Notes: generated by a model from the letters alone, not told the origin. DNA of 47,223 nucleotides from Eggerthellaceae bacterium UBA5906 (GCA_002431805.1 DJEE01000025.1:1-47223); one strand, 5' to 3'; shown: positions 8,484 to 17,593, counted from the stretch's first letter. Numbers and translations are program-made.

Positions 8484-9691
8484 TTCTTCCTCCTTGCTCG
8501 AAACACGGCCATGGGCTCGATGCGCACGCCGTGCTTATTTGCGCTTATTGCTAAGTTGCCTTGGATGTTTGCCACGTAGCCACCGTTGGGTTTTGCTTGC
8601 GGCGTGCCGGGCTTGTTCCACGCGGCCAGCACCGCGTCCACCGACGCCGCCTCCACACGGGCGTCAGGACCCAGCATATGCTGCAGCACCTGCACCACCG
8701 CACGACGCTGCAGCGGAACAGGTTGCTGCCCAAATTCGGGTGCCAGCACGCCCCCTTCCTCGTACTCCGGCGGGCGGTCGGGCAATGCTTCTGCCCACTG
8801 CATGTTGCATTGCACCAGGCTGGCGGCCATTTCTTCCAGCATGTCGTCCTCGTCGGCTATCAGGTTCATGGTGCGCCCCAGCACATCAAGCAGCTGCGGC
8901 ACGCGCCGTTTCACGTGCGGCACCACTTCATGGCGAACATAGGCGCGAAAGCGGTCGGTATGAGCGTTCGTTGCGTCCTCGCGCCACAGGTTTCCCTTAG
9001 CATCGCATGCGCACGGCAGGCCGGCACGCTCGCGTTCGCGCAGGTAATGGCGTAAATCCTCGCGACCAACGTCCAGCAGCGGGCGCACAACGGGGCCGTT
9101 GGCGTACTTCATGGAGCGAAAACCACCCGGACCCGTGCCCACCATAGAGCGCATGTAGAAGTTTTCCACACGGTCGTCGGCGGTGTGTGCCGTGAAAATG
9201 CGCCCATCGGCCAGCGGGGCGGACGCGTGGCGGCACAGGCTTGCAAGGGCCTCGTTCGCCGCCAGGTAGCGCTCGCGACGCGCCACCGCTTCCACGTTAG
9301 CGCCTTCGCGCTGCGCTTCTGCGGCAACGTCAATCTTGCAGCTGAACAGGGGAATCGCAAGCAGCTCCGCCAACTGGGCCACGAAGGCTTCGTCCTCGTC
9401 CGCTGCCCCGGGGCGCAGGCAGTGGTTCACGTGGAGCATGGCAACCGGGCCGATTGCGCTCTCGTCGGCAAGCTGGCGCGCAACATACGCCAGCGCCGTG
9501 GAGTCCGAACCGCCCGACACCATCAGCAGCACCGGCGTGCTCGCATTTGCAAGCCCGCGTTCGGCAATGGTGCCGCAGGCCACGGCCAGCACGTCTTTAG
9601 GATGCGCCGCCGCAACGCTGCCGGAAGCCGCAGCCGCGCCAGCCGCGACTTCCGGCGCACCCACGTTCTGCGTTCGCTCTTCTTTCGTCAT
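8480..9691 (-). CDS. tilS: tRNA(Ile)-lysidine synthase
   Basis: TilS changes the wobble cytidine of the CAU-anticodon isoleucine tRNA to lysidine so that AUA is read as isoleucine. After about 45 variable residues comes VLLMVSGGSDSTALAYVA, the PP-loop SGGxDS motif. It is followed by VNHCLRPGAADEDEAFV, and AHTADDRVENFYMR, the conserved HxxDDxxE region. The C-terminal part is shorter and more divergent than in E. coli, giving 403 residues. The start ATG follows GGGGAG closely. It lies 55 nt after the rRNA methyltransferase stop and overlaps maf by four nt, so the three probably form one transcript. Confidence 0.92.
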   Translation of the reverse strand: MTKEERTQNVGAPEVAAGAAAASGSVAAAHPKDVLAVACGTIAERGLANASTPVLLMVSGGSDSTALAYVARQLADESAIGPVAMLHVNHCLRPGAADEDEAFVAQLAELLAIPLFSCKIDVAAEAQREGANVEAVARRERYLAANEALASLCRHASAPLADGRIFTAHTADDRVENFYMRSMVGTGPGGFRSMKYANGPVVRPLLDVGREDLRHYLRERERAGLPCACDAKGNLWREDATNAHTDRFRAYVRHEVVPHVKRRVPQLLDVLGRTMNLIADEDDMLEEMAASLVQCNMQWAEALPDRPPEYEEGGVLAPEFGQQPVPLQRRAVVQVLQHMLGPDARVEAASVDAVLAAWNKPGTPQAKPNGGYVANIQGNLAISANKHGVRIEPMAVFRARRKK

Positions 9692-9746
9692 GCTCTCCCC
9701 TACCTATATATATCTGTTGCCGATGGGCCGGCGTAGCTCCCCAGCT

Positions 9747-11087
9747 TTACGCGCGCTCGATGAGCGCGATGGTCTCAATGTGGTCGGTGTGCGGGAACAT
9801 GTCCACCGGCTGCACCGTGCGCACGTTAAAACCGAACTTGCACAGAAATGCCAGGTCACGGACCTGCGTTTCAGGGTTGCACGAAATGTAGACGATGCGT
9901 GCGGGTGCCAGCTGCACGGCGGCACGCAGGAATTCCTCGCTTGAACCGGCGCGGGGCGGGTCCATAAGCAGTACGAACGGCCTGCCTTGCTCGTCTGCGC
10001 CAACACGCCCGGCCGTTTCTGCGTCTGCTGCCATGTCGCACATGAAGTTGCCCGCATCTCCCGTTACAAACCGCGCGTTGTCAACGCCGTTGTGACGCGC
10101 GTTTTGCCGGGCGTCACGGATGGACGACTCCACACAGTCCACGCCCGTGACCTGGGCCGCGCCCATGGAAGCTGCCACCAGGCCGATGGTGCCCGTGCCG
10201 CAATACGCGTCAATGGCGTGCTCGGTGCCCGTGAAGTTTGCCAATTGGATGGCCTGGCGATACAGCACCTCGGTTTGCACGCTGTTTACCTGGTAAAACG
10301 ACTGCGAGGAAATGCGGAAACTCAGCCCGCACAGGTTGTCCAGGATAAAGCCGGGGCCGTACAGCACCCGCTCGCGCTGGCCGAGCACCACGTTGGTTTG
10401 GCGCTCGTTGATGTTTTGCACCACGGTGGTGATAAACGGGCAGCGGCGCACCAGTTCGCGGCAGAAGCTTTTCGCGCCGGGGAATTGCTGGCCGTTGGTA
10501 ACCAATGTGACCAGCACCTCGCCCGACGTATGGCCCACGCGCACCACGGCGTGGCGCATAAAGCCGGTGCCGCGGTCCTCGTCGTACGGCGGAATGCCGA
10601 ACTTCAACATCAGGCTGCGCACCGCGCGGATAACCTGCTTGGCCTGCTCGTTTTCGAGCAAGCATTCCTGCGTGTCGATGATGCGATGCGTGCCGGCGGC
10701 GTACATACCGCACAGGATGTCGCGTTGCGCAGGTGCCGGACGGCTGGGGCGCTTGCCGCCGCGTTGGTTGCGCGCTTTAGGCTGCGCGCCCTTTTGCGGG
10801 CGGCCGGGCGCAAAAGGCGACATCACCTTGTTGCGATAGTGATAGGGGTTTTCCATGCCCAAAATCGGACGCAACGCTTCAGGGGTTGCCACCTGGGAAA
10901 ACAGCTGGGCAACGCGCTCGTTTTTCGCGGTAAGCTGCGCCTCGTAAGGCTGGTTGACGTGCTGGCACGCGCCACACTGCCGCGCCACCGAGCACTTCGA
11001 CAGCGTGCCGTCCTTAGCGAATGCCGCATTCTCGCCGTTGCCATAGGCTGTGCGCCGTTGCGCCCGCTTGCCGCCGTTGCTTTTCAT
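9747..11087 (-). CDS. rlmD: 23S rRNA (uracil-C5)-methyltransferase, RlmD/RumA type
   Basis: This SAM-dependent methyltransferase puts a methyl group on C5 of a uracil in 23S rRNA or tRNA. I use the ATG at 11087, which lies five nt after AAGGGG; a GTG two codons earlier abuts that site. The N-terminal cysteines in SKCSVARQCGACQ form the [4Fe-4S] site with a later cysteine (near ECLL). The SAM fold includes AIDAYCGTGTIGL and LLMDPPRAG. The catalytic cysteine is in YISCNPET, with the general base glutamate in HIETIALIE at the C-terminus. No TRAM domain precedes the iron-sulfur site. A basic, Arg/Lys-rich insert of about 25 residues near position 100 is low in complexity. TrmA-like tRNA activity cannot be excluded. 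A TATACT hexamer at 11124-11129 is a possible -10. Confidence 0.88.
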   Translation of the reverse strand: MKSNGGKRAQRRTAYGNGENAAFAKDGTLSKCSVARQCGACQHVNQPYEAQLTAKNERVAQLFSQVATPEALRPILGMENPYHYRNKVMSPFAPGRPQKGAQPKARNQRGGKRPSRPAPAQRDILCGMYAAGTHRIIDTQECLLENEQAKQVIRAVRSLMLKFGIPPYDEDRGTGFMRHAVVRVGHTSGEVLVTLVTNGQQFPGAKSFCRELVRRCPFITTVVQNINERQTNVVLGQRERVLYGPGFILDNLCGLSFRISSQSFYQVNSVQTEVLYRQAIQLANFTGTEHAIDAYCGTGTIGLVAASMGAAQVTGVDCVESSIRDARQNARHNGVDNARFVTGDAGNFMCDMAADAETAGRVGADEQGRPFVLLMDPPRAGSSEEFLRAAVQLAPARIVYISCNPETQVRDLAFLCKFGFNVRTVQPVDMFPHTDHIETIALIERA

Positions 11088-11424
11088 GACCACCCCTTGA
11101 GCCTTTACTAATCGTAACTAAGTAGTATACGCACGCGGGCACATGCGCAAGCGTTGTCACCTGCAACCTCAAGCCAGAATCCACGACCAGGCAGCGCCGC
11201 AGCACGCCGCAACGTAACGCGCCGGCAACGGGGGCGGCACGGGTTGGCATCCGTTCGGACTCGCCCGCGAAAACGTAGCCCCGCGCGCGTATGATGGCGC
11301 ACAAGGCGGCCATTGCAGCCGATGCGCCGGGCCCGAACGCGCGACCAGGCCCGATGCCTCCTGCGCCGCCGAAGTTCTCTGCACTCCCGCGCGAATTTTC
11401 CGCGCACTCGCGAAACGAGGTCTC
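11088..11424. other. Divergent intergenic region between rlmD and the hybrid kinase
   Basis: This stretch of about 337 bp holds no gene that I can support. It should contain both divergent promoters; the only reasonable hexamer seen is TATACT (minus strand, 11124-11129) for rlmD. The short open frames crossing it run antisense into the neighbours and have no ribosome site. Confidence 0.5.
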
Positions 11425-14061
11425 ATGAAACGTCGATCCCTCGCCGCTGCTATCGGCATCGTCATTGTGGCGCTGGTATGCGTCTGTTCCTTGTACGCCC
11501 ACTTCATCCAAGAAAAGGTTTACGAAGAAAGCGCCGACCACTTGAAAGAGATATACACCCAGGTCAACAACACATTTTCCATGATGGTATCCGACAACTG
11601 GAACCACTTAACCACCTGGAACATGTTCTTCGAAGACGCCGCGTCGCACTCGCCCGACGGCACCGTTGCCGGCCAGGCCGCCGACGAGACGCGCGCGTTC
11701 ATTGACAGCGAGCAGGACAAGTGGGGCTTTACCAGCTTCTACTTCTTAAACGCCCAGGGCGAGTACGCCACACCCGACGGCGAGCGGGGTAAGCTGAGCT
11801 TGGGCCAGCAACTTGACCAGCTGAACAGCGGAAACAGCATTGTTGCCGACACTATTCCCACCAGCGGCACGGGGCTTACCGTATTTGCCGCGCCCGTAAC
11901 GCCCTCCGCGTTTAACGGCTTTGCGTACACGGCCATTGCCATCAGCTACAACAACCACGACATGGAGGCCGCGCTAGACGTGAACGCGTTCGACGGGCAA
12001 TCCAGCTGCTTTGTGATCACGCCGGCGGGCAACCTGCTGTTCTCGGCAACCGACCAGTATTCGCAGTCGGCAAACTTGCTGGACTGGTTCGGGCAGATTG
12101 CCGCCTTCGACGACGGCACCACCATCGATTCGCTGCGCGCCAGTATCGATGCAGGTCAAAGCGGCATCACGCAATTCTCAACCGCCACGAACCACTATTA
12201 CCTCACCTACATGCCCGTGGGGTTTGAGGACTGGATTATGGTGGGCGTGGTGCCCAGCAACGTGGTGAACGCCAGCATGTCCGAGGTGCAGCTGCTTACC
12301 ATTGTTACCGTGTCGGTGGTGCTGTTCGCGCTGGCGGCGCTGGCAATTGTGGTGCTGGTGCAACATGGGCGGCGCGTGCTTGACCAGCAGGTCAGCGAGG
12401 TGAAATACCGCGAGCAGCTGTTCAGCGCGCTGTCGGGCAGCACCGACAACATCTTCGTGATGTTCAGCCCCGACGGCAGCTCGGTTGACTACGTCAGCCC
12501 GAACACGCAGCGTATCTTAGGCATCCCCGCGGCCGACATCAAGGCGAACGTGCACAACATCGACCGCTCGCTGGAACCGGGTTCGCAAAGCTTGCTAACG
12601 AAAAGCATGAGCGACATGGCCAGCAACGACCACCGTGAGGGCAGCAGCACGCGCCGGCACCAGGAAACCGGCGAGCTGCGGTGGTACCACGAAACGCTGT
12701 TCCGCGCGAAAGTAGGCGACTCCGAAAAGCTGGTCTTTGTGCTGTTCGACCGCACAAAAGAGACGGAAAGCCGCGAGCGGTTGCAGCAGGCGCTGGTGAT
12801 TGCGAAGCAGTCGAACCAGGCGAAAAGCACGTTTTTGGCGAAGATGTCGCACGATATCCGCACGCCCATCAACGCCATCATGGGTATGACGCAGATTGCG
12901 CGCGACAACGCCGGGAACTGGGAGAAAACCGACGAGTGCCTGGCAACCATTCAAGCATCGTCGCAGCATTTGCTTAGCCTTATCAACGACGTGCTGGACA
13001 TGAGCAAAATCGAGAGCGGCGCCATTGAACTGCAGGAAGAATGCTGCAACCTCGACGAGCTTTTGCGCGACGTTGACGCCATCATGCGCCCGCAAACCGC
13101 CGCGAAAGAACAACTGCTCACGCTTGATGCGGTGAACGTGCAGCATCGCCTATTCGCCGCCGACCCGCTGCGCGTGCGGCAAATCCTGCTGAACCTGCTG
13201 TCGAACGCGGTGAAGTACACGCCCGACGGCGGCATGATTGCCCTGCATGTTGAGGAGCGCGAGCAAACCAGCCCGCACTTCGTACGACTGAGCTTCATTG
13301 TGCGCGATAACGGCATGGGCATGTCCGAGGAGTTTGTGAAGCACATTTTCACGCCGTTTGAACGCGCCGACGGGCAGGAAATGCAAGGCATCCAGGGCAC
13401 CGGGCTGGGCATGACCATCACGAAGGCGCTGGTGGACGCCATGGGCGGCACCATCGACGTGAACAGCGTTGAGGGTAAGGGTACAACGTTTACGGTACAA
13501 CTTAAGTTCAAGCTGAGCGAGAAGCGGAAACCATGCGAGCGGCCTGCGACGGCGAAGACGGCGGACACGCAACCTGACGAGCGTAAAACGCCTGATGGAA
13601 AGGTTGTTGCACCCGACGCAGCCACCGAAACCCGCAGCTCAAAAGATACGGATGCAAAGCAGCTTTCGTTCACCGAAACGTTCAAGGGGCGTTGTTATCT
13701 TGTTGCGGAAGACAACCAAATCAACCGCATCATCCTGGCAGAACTGCTTTCCGAACGCGGTGCGCTACTCGAGGAAGCAACGAACGGCCAAGAAGCCGTC
13801 GAGCTGTTCGCCAACAGCGAACCGGGGCACTTCGATGCCGTGCTTATGGACGCCATGATGCCCGTGATGGACGGTTACGAGGCCACGCGCGCCATCCGCG
13901 CGCTTGACCGGCCCGATGCGAAAACAACGCCCATCGTTGCGCTCACAGCCAACGCGTACGCCGACGACGTGAAAAAGGCCCTCGACGCCGGCATGAACGC
14001 CCATGTGGGCAAGCCCTTCAAAATCGGGGACTTAGCCGAAGCGCTCGAAAAGCTGCAGTGA
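11425..14061 (+). CDS. Membrane-bound hybrid sensor histidine kinase with receiver domain
   Basis: This 878-residue protein senses an extracellular signal and passes phosphate internally. A first membrane helix (7-25) is followed by an extracytoplasmic sensor domain of about 260 residues, probably Cache-like, and a second helix near 290-312. A PAS domain (about 330-445) precedes the HisKA helix FLAKMSHDIRTPINAIMGM with phospho-acceptor His476. The ATPase domain has NAVKYTPDGG, DNGMGM and GTGLGMTI. After a charged, low-complexity linker comes a receiver domain with the acidic pair in AEDNQIN, phospho-acceptor Asp809 in LMDAMMPVMDG and Lys in VGKPF. No HPt domain or output regulator is next to it, so the partner is elsewhere. 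The start follows a CGAGGT site. Its target cannot be inferred. Confidence 0.92.
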   Translation: MKRRSLAAAIGIVIVALVCVCSLYAHFIQEKVYEESADHLKEIYTQVNNTFSMMVSDNWNHLTTWNMFFEDAASHSPDGTVAGQAADETRAFIDSEQDKWGFTSFYFLNAQGEYATPDGERGKLSLGQQLDQLNSGNSIVADTIPTSGTGLTVFAAPVTPSAFNGFAYTAIAISYNNHDMEAALDVNAFDGQSSCFVITPAGNLLFSATDQYSQSANLLDWFGQIAAFDDGTTIDSLRASIDAGQSGITQFSTATNHYYLTYMPVGFEDWIMVGVVPSNVVNASMSEVQLLTIVTVSVVLFALAALAIVVLVQHGRRVLDQQVSEVKYREQLFSALSGSTDNIFVMFSPDGSSVDYVSPNTQRILGIPAADIKANVHNIDRSLEPGSQSLLTKSMSDMASNDHREGSSTRRHQETGELRWYHETLFRAKVGDSEKLVFVLFDRTKETESRERLQQALVIAKQSNQAKSTFLAKMSHDIRTPINAIMGMTQIARDNAGNWEKTDECLATIQASSQHLLSLINDVLDMSKIESGAIELQEECCNLDELLRDVDAIMRPQTAAKEQLLTLDAVNVQHRLFAADPLRVRQILLNLLSNAVKYTPDGGMIALHVEEREQTSPHFVRLSFIVRDNGMGMSEEFVKHIFTPFERADGQEMQGIQGTGLGMTITKALVDAMGGTIDVNSVEGKGTTFTVQLKFKLSEKRKPCERPATAKTADTQPDERKTPDGKVVAPDAATETRSSKDTDAKQLSFTETFKGRCYLVAEDNQINRIILAELLSERGALLEEATNGQEAVELFANSEPGHFDAVLMDAMMPVMDGYEATRAIRALDRPDAKTTPIVALTANAYADDVKKALDAGMNAHVGKPFKIGDLAEALEKLQ

Positions 14062-14175
14062 GCTGCGACTACGGCGGCAACGCCACGAACTGATAGCGTT
14101 TCCGCCGCTCGGAACGCGCTCGACCTCCTCCGAGAACGATATAATCAGGGCATCGTTTTCGTCCCCCGAAAAGCA

Positions 14176-14209
14176 ACGGGCCACACGTGCGAAACGTGTG
14201 GCCCGTTTT
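14176..14209 (+). terminator. Terminator or attenuator before the holin-like gene
   Basis: ACGGGCCACACGT and ACGTGTGGCCCGT form a perfect 13-bp stem with a GCGAA loop, followed by TTTT. It lies 115 nt after the kinase stop and directly before the AAAGGA ribosome site of the next gene, so it either ends the kinase transcript or attenuates the downstream gene. Confidence 0.75.
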
Positions 14210-14222
14210 GAAAGGATACGCC

Positions 14223-14591
14223 ATGAGCTTCATCGTCCGCTGGCTGGTTACCGCCGTTGCCGTAGGCGCCGCCGTGTGGCTGGTGCCGGGCATCGAGGTG
14301 ATCGGCTCCACCGAAAGCTGGGTAGCCATCGCCATCACCGGCCTGGCGCTTGCGCTTATCGACATGAGCGTCAAACCGCTGCTGCAGATGCTCAGCCTGC
14401 CCATCACCTGCCTTACGTTCGGCATATTCTACCTGGTGGTGAACACGATCCTGCTGTACTTGGCGGCATGGCTAAGCAACGAGATATTCAGCGTGGGTTT
14501 CGTTATCGCCAGCTTCGGCAGCGCGTTTGTGGCGTCCATCGTTATCAGCGTCGTGTCTGCCATTATGAACGCCATCGTGGGCGAAGATTAA
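14223..14591 (+). CDS. Phage-holin-4 superfamily small membrane protein
   Basis: This 122-residue protein has four hydrophobic segments and matches the widespread Phage_holin_4_2 (YvlD-like) family, with the hallmark IDMSVKPLLQMLSLPITCLTFGIFYLVVNT. Despite the family name, most members are chromosomal membrane proteins of unknown function, not lysis proteins, and no phage gene is nearby. The start ATG follows AAAGGA by six nt; an upstream in-frame ATG lies inside the hairpin and is unlikely. Its end is convergent with the cyd operon, with only about 11 bp between stop codons. Confidence 0.85.
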   Translation: MSFIVRWLVTAVAVGAAVWLVPGIEVIGSTESWVAIAITGLALALIDMSVKPLLQMLSLPITCLTFGIFYLVVNTILLYLAAWLSNEIFSVGFVIASFGSAFVASIVISVVSAIMNAIVGED

Positions 14592-14602
14592 GCCGCGCGC
14601 CC

Positions 14603-14776
14603 TTAGCGTTTCCGAGTTTTAAACGCCAGGGCCGCCGCTACCGCCAGCAGCAAAACAACCGTTGCTACCAGGCCAAACGTTGGCGCCTTGTAGCCTATGG
14701 CCATTACGCCCACGCCAAACGCCGCCATGCCCGCGCACAGCACCGCCAACCATTTCGCATACAGCCGGGCTTCCAT
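14603..14776 (-). CDS. 57-residue two-helix membrane protein at the end of the cyd operon
   Basis: The ATG lies directly against the cydB stop codon with no spacer, so translation is probably coupled. The 57 residues begin MEARLYAKWLAVLC and end in a basic FKTRKR tail. Two hydrophobic stretches (about 9-28 and 34-51) are separated by a short polar GYKAPTFG turn. Small one-helix subunits (CydX, CydS, CydH) stabilise bd oxidases in other bacteria, and YbgE-type proteins with more helices also follow cydAB. This protein is longer than CydX and has two helices, so it is not an obvious member of any of these. The position in the operon suggests an accessory subunit or assembly factor; the sequence alone does not prove it. 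Confidence 0.65.
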   Translation of the reverse strand: MEARLYAKWLAVLCAGMAAFGVGVMAIGYKAPTFGLVATVVLLLAVAAALAFKTRKR

Positions 14777-15799
14777 TTACGCCACGTCCTTCTGGCTCAA
14801 GCGCCCGCGGAAAATGCGGTACGACACCACGTGGTACACCAGCACCAACGGCACGCCCACGCACGCGATGCCCGTCATCCACGCCAGCGAGGTGTCCGAC
14901 GACGCCGCACTCATCAGCGTGATGGACGCACCCACGCTGCCGGGCGCCGCAACCACCAGGTTGGGGAACAACGTAACCGCACTCAGCGCCACCAGGCACA
15001 CCGCCGCAGCGGACTGCAGCACGAACACCGACAGGTCCGCGCCGCTGCGGCCCCGCGCAATCGAAGCCGCCACGCACGCCGCGAAAGCCAGGGCAAACAC
15101 CACGCCTGCCATCAGCATGCCGTCGGCAAACTGCGGTTTCACCACCGCAAACACCAGTACCGTTGCCACGGCGAACACCACCAGCGCCACCGCCTGCAAA
15201 GGCGTGCGCAGCTGCGCCGCGCGCTGCTGCACCGCCGAGCCCGCCGGAGCCTTCAGTGCCACCCAAGCCGCACCGGCAGCCAGGCACATGACCAGGCCCA
15301 ACACGCCGCACACCAGCGTAAACGGTGAAAGCAGGCCCAGCAGCGGCACGCCGGCGTAGTCGCCGTTGGCGGCCATGGGGATGCCAGCAATCACGTTGCC
15401 CAGCGCCACGCCCAAAAGCAGCGCCGGCAGCAGCGAGCCCACCGTGAAGCACGCATCCCATGCGCGGCTCCACTGCGGGTCGTGCGCGCGGAACTCAAGC
15501 GATACCGCGCGTACGATCAGGCCGAACAGCACCAGCATAACCGCCAGGTAGAACCCCGAAAACGTAGTGGCATACGCCGCGGGAAACGCCGCGAACAGCG
15601 CGCCGCCTGCCGTAAGCAGCCACACCTCGTTGCCGTCCCACACCGGCCCGATGCTGCGCCGCACCAGTGCACGTTCGCCCTCGTCCTTCGCCAGCGCGCG
15701 GTACAGCACGCCAACGCCCAGGTCAAAGCCGTCAAGCACGAAGTACCCGGCAATCAGCACGAAAATCAGGAAGAACCACAGAACTGCAAGAGCGCTCAT
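14777..15799 (-). CDS. cydB: Cytochrome bd ubiquinol/menaquinol oxidase subunit II
   Basis: CydB is the structural partner of CydA in the bd-type terminal oxidase, which reduces O2 to water with electrons from quinol and has very high oxygen affinity. The 340-residue protein opens with the family hallmark FFLIFVLIAGYFVLDGFDLGVG and continues with RRSIGPVWDGNEVWLLTAGGALFAAFP, then about eight hydrophobic segments. It follows cydA by two nt and precedes the small two-helix protein with no gap, so all three are translated together. In a strict anaerobe the enzyme would remove oxygen rather than support growth; that is inference from the rest of the window. Confidence 0.96.
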   Translation of the reverse strand: MSALAVLWFFLIFVLIAGYFVLDGFDLGVGVLYRALAKDEGERALVRRSIGPVWDGNEVWLLTAGGALFAAFPAAYATTFSGFYLAVMLVLFGLIVRAVSLEFRAHDPQWSRAWDACFTVGSLLPALLLGVALGNVIAGIPMAANGDYAGVPLLGLLSPFTLVCGVLGLVMCLAAGAAWVALKAPAGSAVQQRAAQLRTPLQAVALVVFAVATVLVFAVVKPQFADGMLMAGVVFALAFAACVAASIARGRSGADLSVFVLQSAAAVCLVALSAVTLFPNLVVAAPGSVGASITLMSAASSDTSLAWMTGIACVGVPLVLVYHVVSYRIFRGRLSQKDVA

Positions 15800-15801
15800 T
15801 A

Positions 15802-17223
15802 TTACTCCCCTTCCTTAGCGGCAACTGCGGGTGCGGCGGCTTTGTCGTCTTCACCAACAGGCCCGCGCTTGATGAAGTGCGAGATCACGCGCGCCCACCC
15901 GATGAACAGGAACACGTACACCACCAGGAACAACGCCAGCGTGGTAAGCAGCTCCGGTGCCGAAACCGACTGCGAAATGGCACTGTTCGTAAGCAAGCTC
16001 ACGCCGTCGGGGCCGGACGTAGAGGGGTACACCACCCAAGGCTGACGACCAACTTCAGCGGTGATCCAGCCAACCTGAATAGCCACAAACGGGAACAGCG
16101 GGCTTATCACCAGCAGCTTTTGCAGCCAACGCATAGTGCGGATGCGCTCGCCGCGGAACGTAAACACAAGGGCCAGCACAATCGTCACCATAATGAGCCC
16201 GTACATGGCAACCATCAGGTGGTACGACTGGAATACCACGTTCACCGGCATGTCGGCAACGTCCATGTCGCCGTATTGCTCGGTTTGCGCCAGCGAGTTC
16301 AGGCCCTGGAATTCAGTGTCCCACGTGCCGGTTGCCAAGAAGCTGGTGCCGCCCGGAATGGCAAACGGGGTTATGACCTGCTGGTTCTCTTCGTCAACCC
16401 AGCCGAACGCGTACAGCGGCGGCACCTCGTCGCCATACATGCCCTCCATCATGGCAAGCTTCGTGGGCTGTTCCTTCGACACTTCTACCGCCGAGGAATG
16501 CGCGGTCACGATCATGGCGCACGAGGCTACAATGCCCACAACGGCGCCGACGCGGATGGTCTTCATGGCAAAGTCGGAGTGCTTGCCGCGCAGCAAGTAC
16601 CACGCGCCCACGGCCAGCGCGGCGAACGCGCCCATGATAAGCAGCGCCACCACCACATGGGTGTAACGCGGCAGGATGGACGGGTTTGTTGCCGCCGCCA
16701 AAAAGTCGGTGATAACGGCTTTCGAACCATCGGCCGCCAGCTCGGCGCCCGCCGGGGTTTGCATCCACGAGTTCGCGATAAGAATCCACAGCGCGCTCAG
16801 GCACGAACCGGCCCATACCAGCCACGCCGACACGGTGTAGAACAGGCGCGATACCTTGTTGCGCCCGAACAGCAGCACGCCCAAGAACACCGACTCCAGG
16901 AAGAACGCGAACAGCGCCTCGGCGGCCAGCGGCGCGCCGAAGATGTCGCCCACGAAGCGCGAGTAGTCCGCCCAGTTCGTGCCGAACGAGAATTCCATGG
17001 TAATGCCCGTAGCTACGCCAATGGCAAACGTGGCGGTGAAGATGCGCACCCAAAAGCGCATCGCATTGCCGTCCTGTTCGCTGCGGCTACGGTAGTACTT
17101 TGTGGCGAATATGGCCATGATCAGGCCTAAGCCAATTGAAAGCGGAACGAAAATGAAGTGATATGCCACTGTCAGCGCGAATTGGATTCGCGAGAGCAGC
17201 GCAACATCGGTAAGCACATCCAT
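15802..17223 (-). CDS. cydA: Cytochrome bd oxidase subunit I
   Basis: CydA carries the haems b558, b595 and d and the quinol site. The 473-residue protein has about nine hydrophobic segments. The N-terminal region has SRIQFALTVAYHFIF with His22, a haem ligand, then the conserved EALFAFFLES (Glu102, Glu110) and RYTHVVVA with His189. A methionine in the YHLMVAMYG segment matches the sixth ligand of haem b558. The loop between helices VI and VII is of the short-Q-loop kind seen in Gram-positives. GGAG ten nt before the ATG is a good ribosome site. No cydDC export genes follow. The upstream promoter overlaps a 21-bp palindrome that probably binds a repressor. Confidence 0.97.
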   Translation of the reverse strand: MDVLTDVALLSRIQFALTVAYHFIFVPLSIGLGLIMAIFATKYYRSRSEQDGNAMRFWVRIFTATFAIGVATGITMEFSFGTNWADYSRFVGDIFGAPLAAEALFAFFLESVFLGVLLFGRNKVSRLFYTVSAWLVWAGSCLSALWILIANSWMQTPAGAELAADGSKAVITDFLAAATNPSILPRYTHVVVALLIMGAFAALAVGAWYLLRGKHSDFAMKTIRVGAVVGIVASCAMIVTAHSSAVEVSKEQPTKLAMMEGMYGDEVPPLYAFGWVDEENQQVITPFAIPGGTSFLATGTWDTEFQGLNSLAQTEQYGDMDVADMPVNVVFQSYHLMVAMYGLIMVTIVLALVFTFRGERIRTMRWLQKLLVISPLFPFVAIQVGWITAEVGRQPWVVYPSTSGPDGVSLLTNSAISQSVSAPELLTTLALFLVVYVFLFIGWARVISHFIKRGPVGEDDKAAAPAVAAKEGE

Positions 17224-17246
17224 AAGAGCCCCTCTCCGTATTCGAT

Positions 17247-17293
17247 ATGCTACTAATTAAGTAGCATAATACGCCGCAATTGCGGAAATGCAA
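17247..17293 (-). promoter_or_regulatory. cydAB promoter with overlapping palindromic operator
   Basis: On the minus strand a TTGCAT -35 (17288-17293) and a TATTAT -10 (17266-17271) are 16 nt apart. ATGCTACT and AGTAGCAT form a palindrome with a five-nt centre (17247-17267) that overlaps the -10 and the likely start point. That position suggests repression by a dimeric regulator, for example a redox or oxygen sensor. The sequence is not a clear Rex or FNR box. Confidence 0.6.
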
Positions 17294-17340
17294 GGCTTAA
17301 TGCGAATTATTATCAATAAATTTTGCCTCTCGGTGGTAGC

Positions 17341-17561
17341 GCACGGCTGCCACCGCCGCCCACGCACGGCTGCCACCGCCGCCCACGCACGGCTGCCACT
17401 GCCGCTCACGCACGGCTGCCGCCATCGCCTACACGCCAGCATGCCGCCGCCCACTCCCAGGCTGGTCGTTGCCGCCCGCGCCCCAGCTGGTCGTTGCCAC
17501 CTACGCCCCAACTGGTCGCCGCCGTCCACACCCCAACTGGTCGCCGCCACCTGCACTCAAA
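17341..17561. repeat. Two adjacent tandem-repeat arrays, 23-bp and 25-bp units
   Basis: From 17341 a 23-bp unit beginning GCACGGCTGCCACCGCCGCC is repeated almost four times, with decay toward the right. From 17462 a 25-bp unit beginning CTGGTCGTTGCCGCC is repeated four times. The units are contiguous with no spacers, so this is a C-rich minisatellite, not a CRISPR. It lies in the gap upstream of cydA and lrgA. Confidence 0.85.
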
Positions 17562-17593
17562 CCGGCCAAGGGGCACCAGCCTTAAGTTGGCAC

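Noticed and set aside
14223-14591. Phage remnant
   Set aside because: The holin-like family is widely chromosomal and no other phage gene is near.
15667-17130. Open frame of 487 codons antisense to cydA
   Set aside because: CydA motifs on the minus strand are unambiguous, while this frame has none.
17341-17561. CRISPR array
   Set aside because: Units are contiguous, 23-25 bp and without unique spacers; no cas gene is present.
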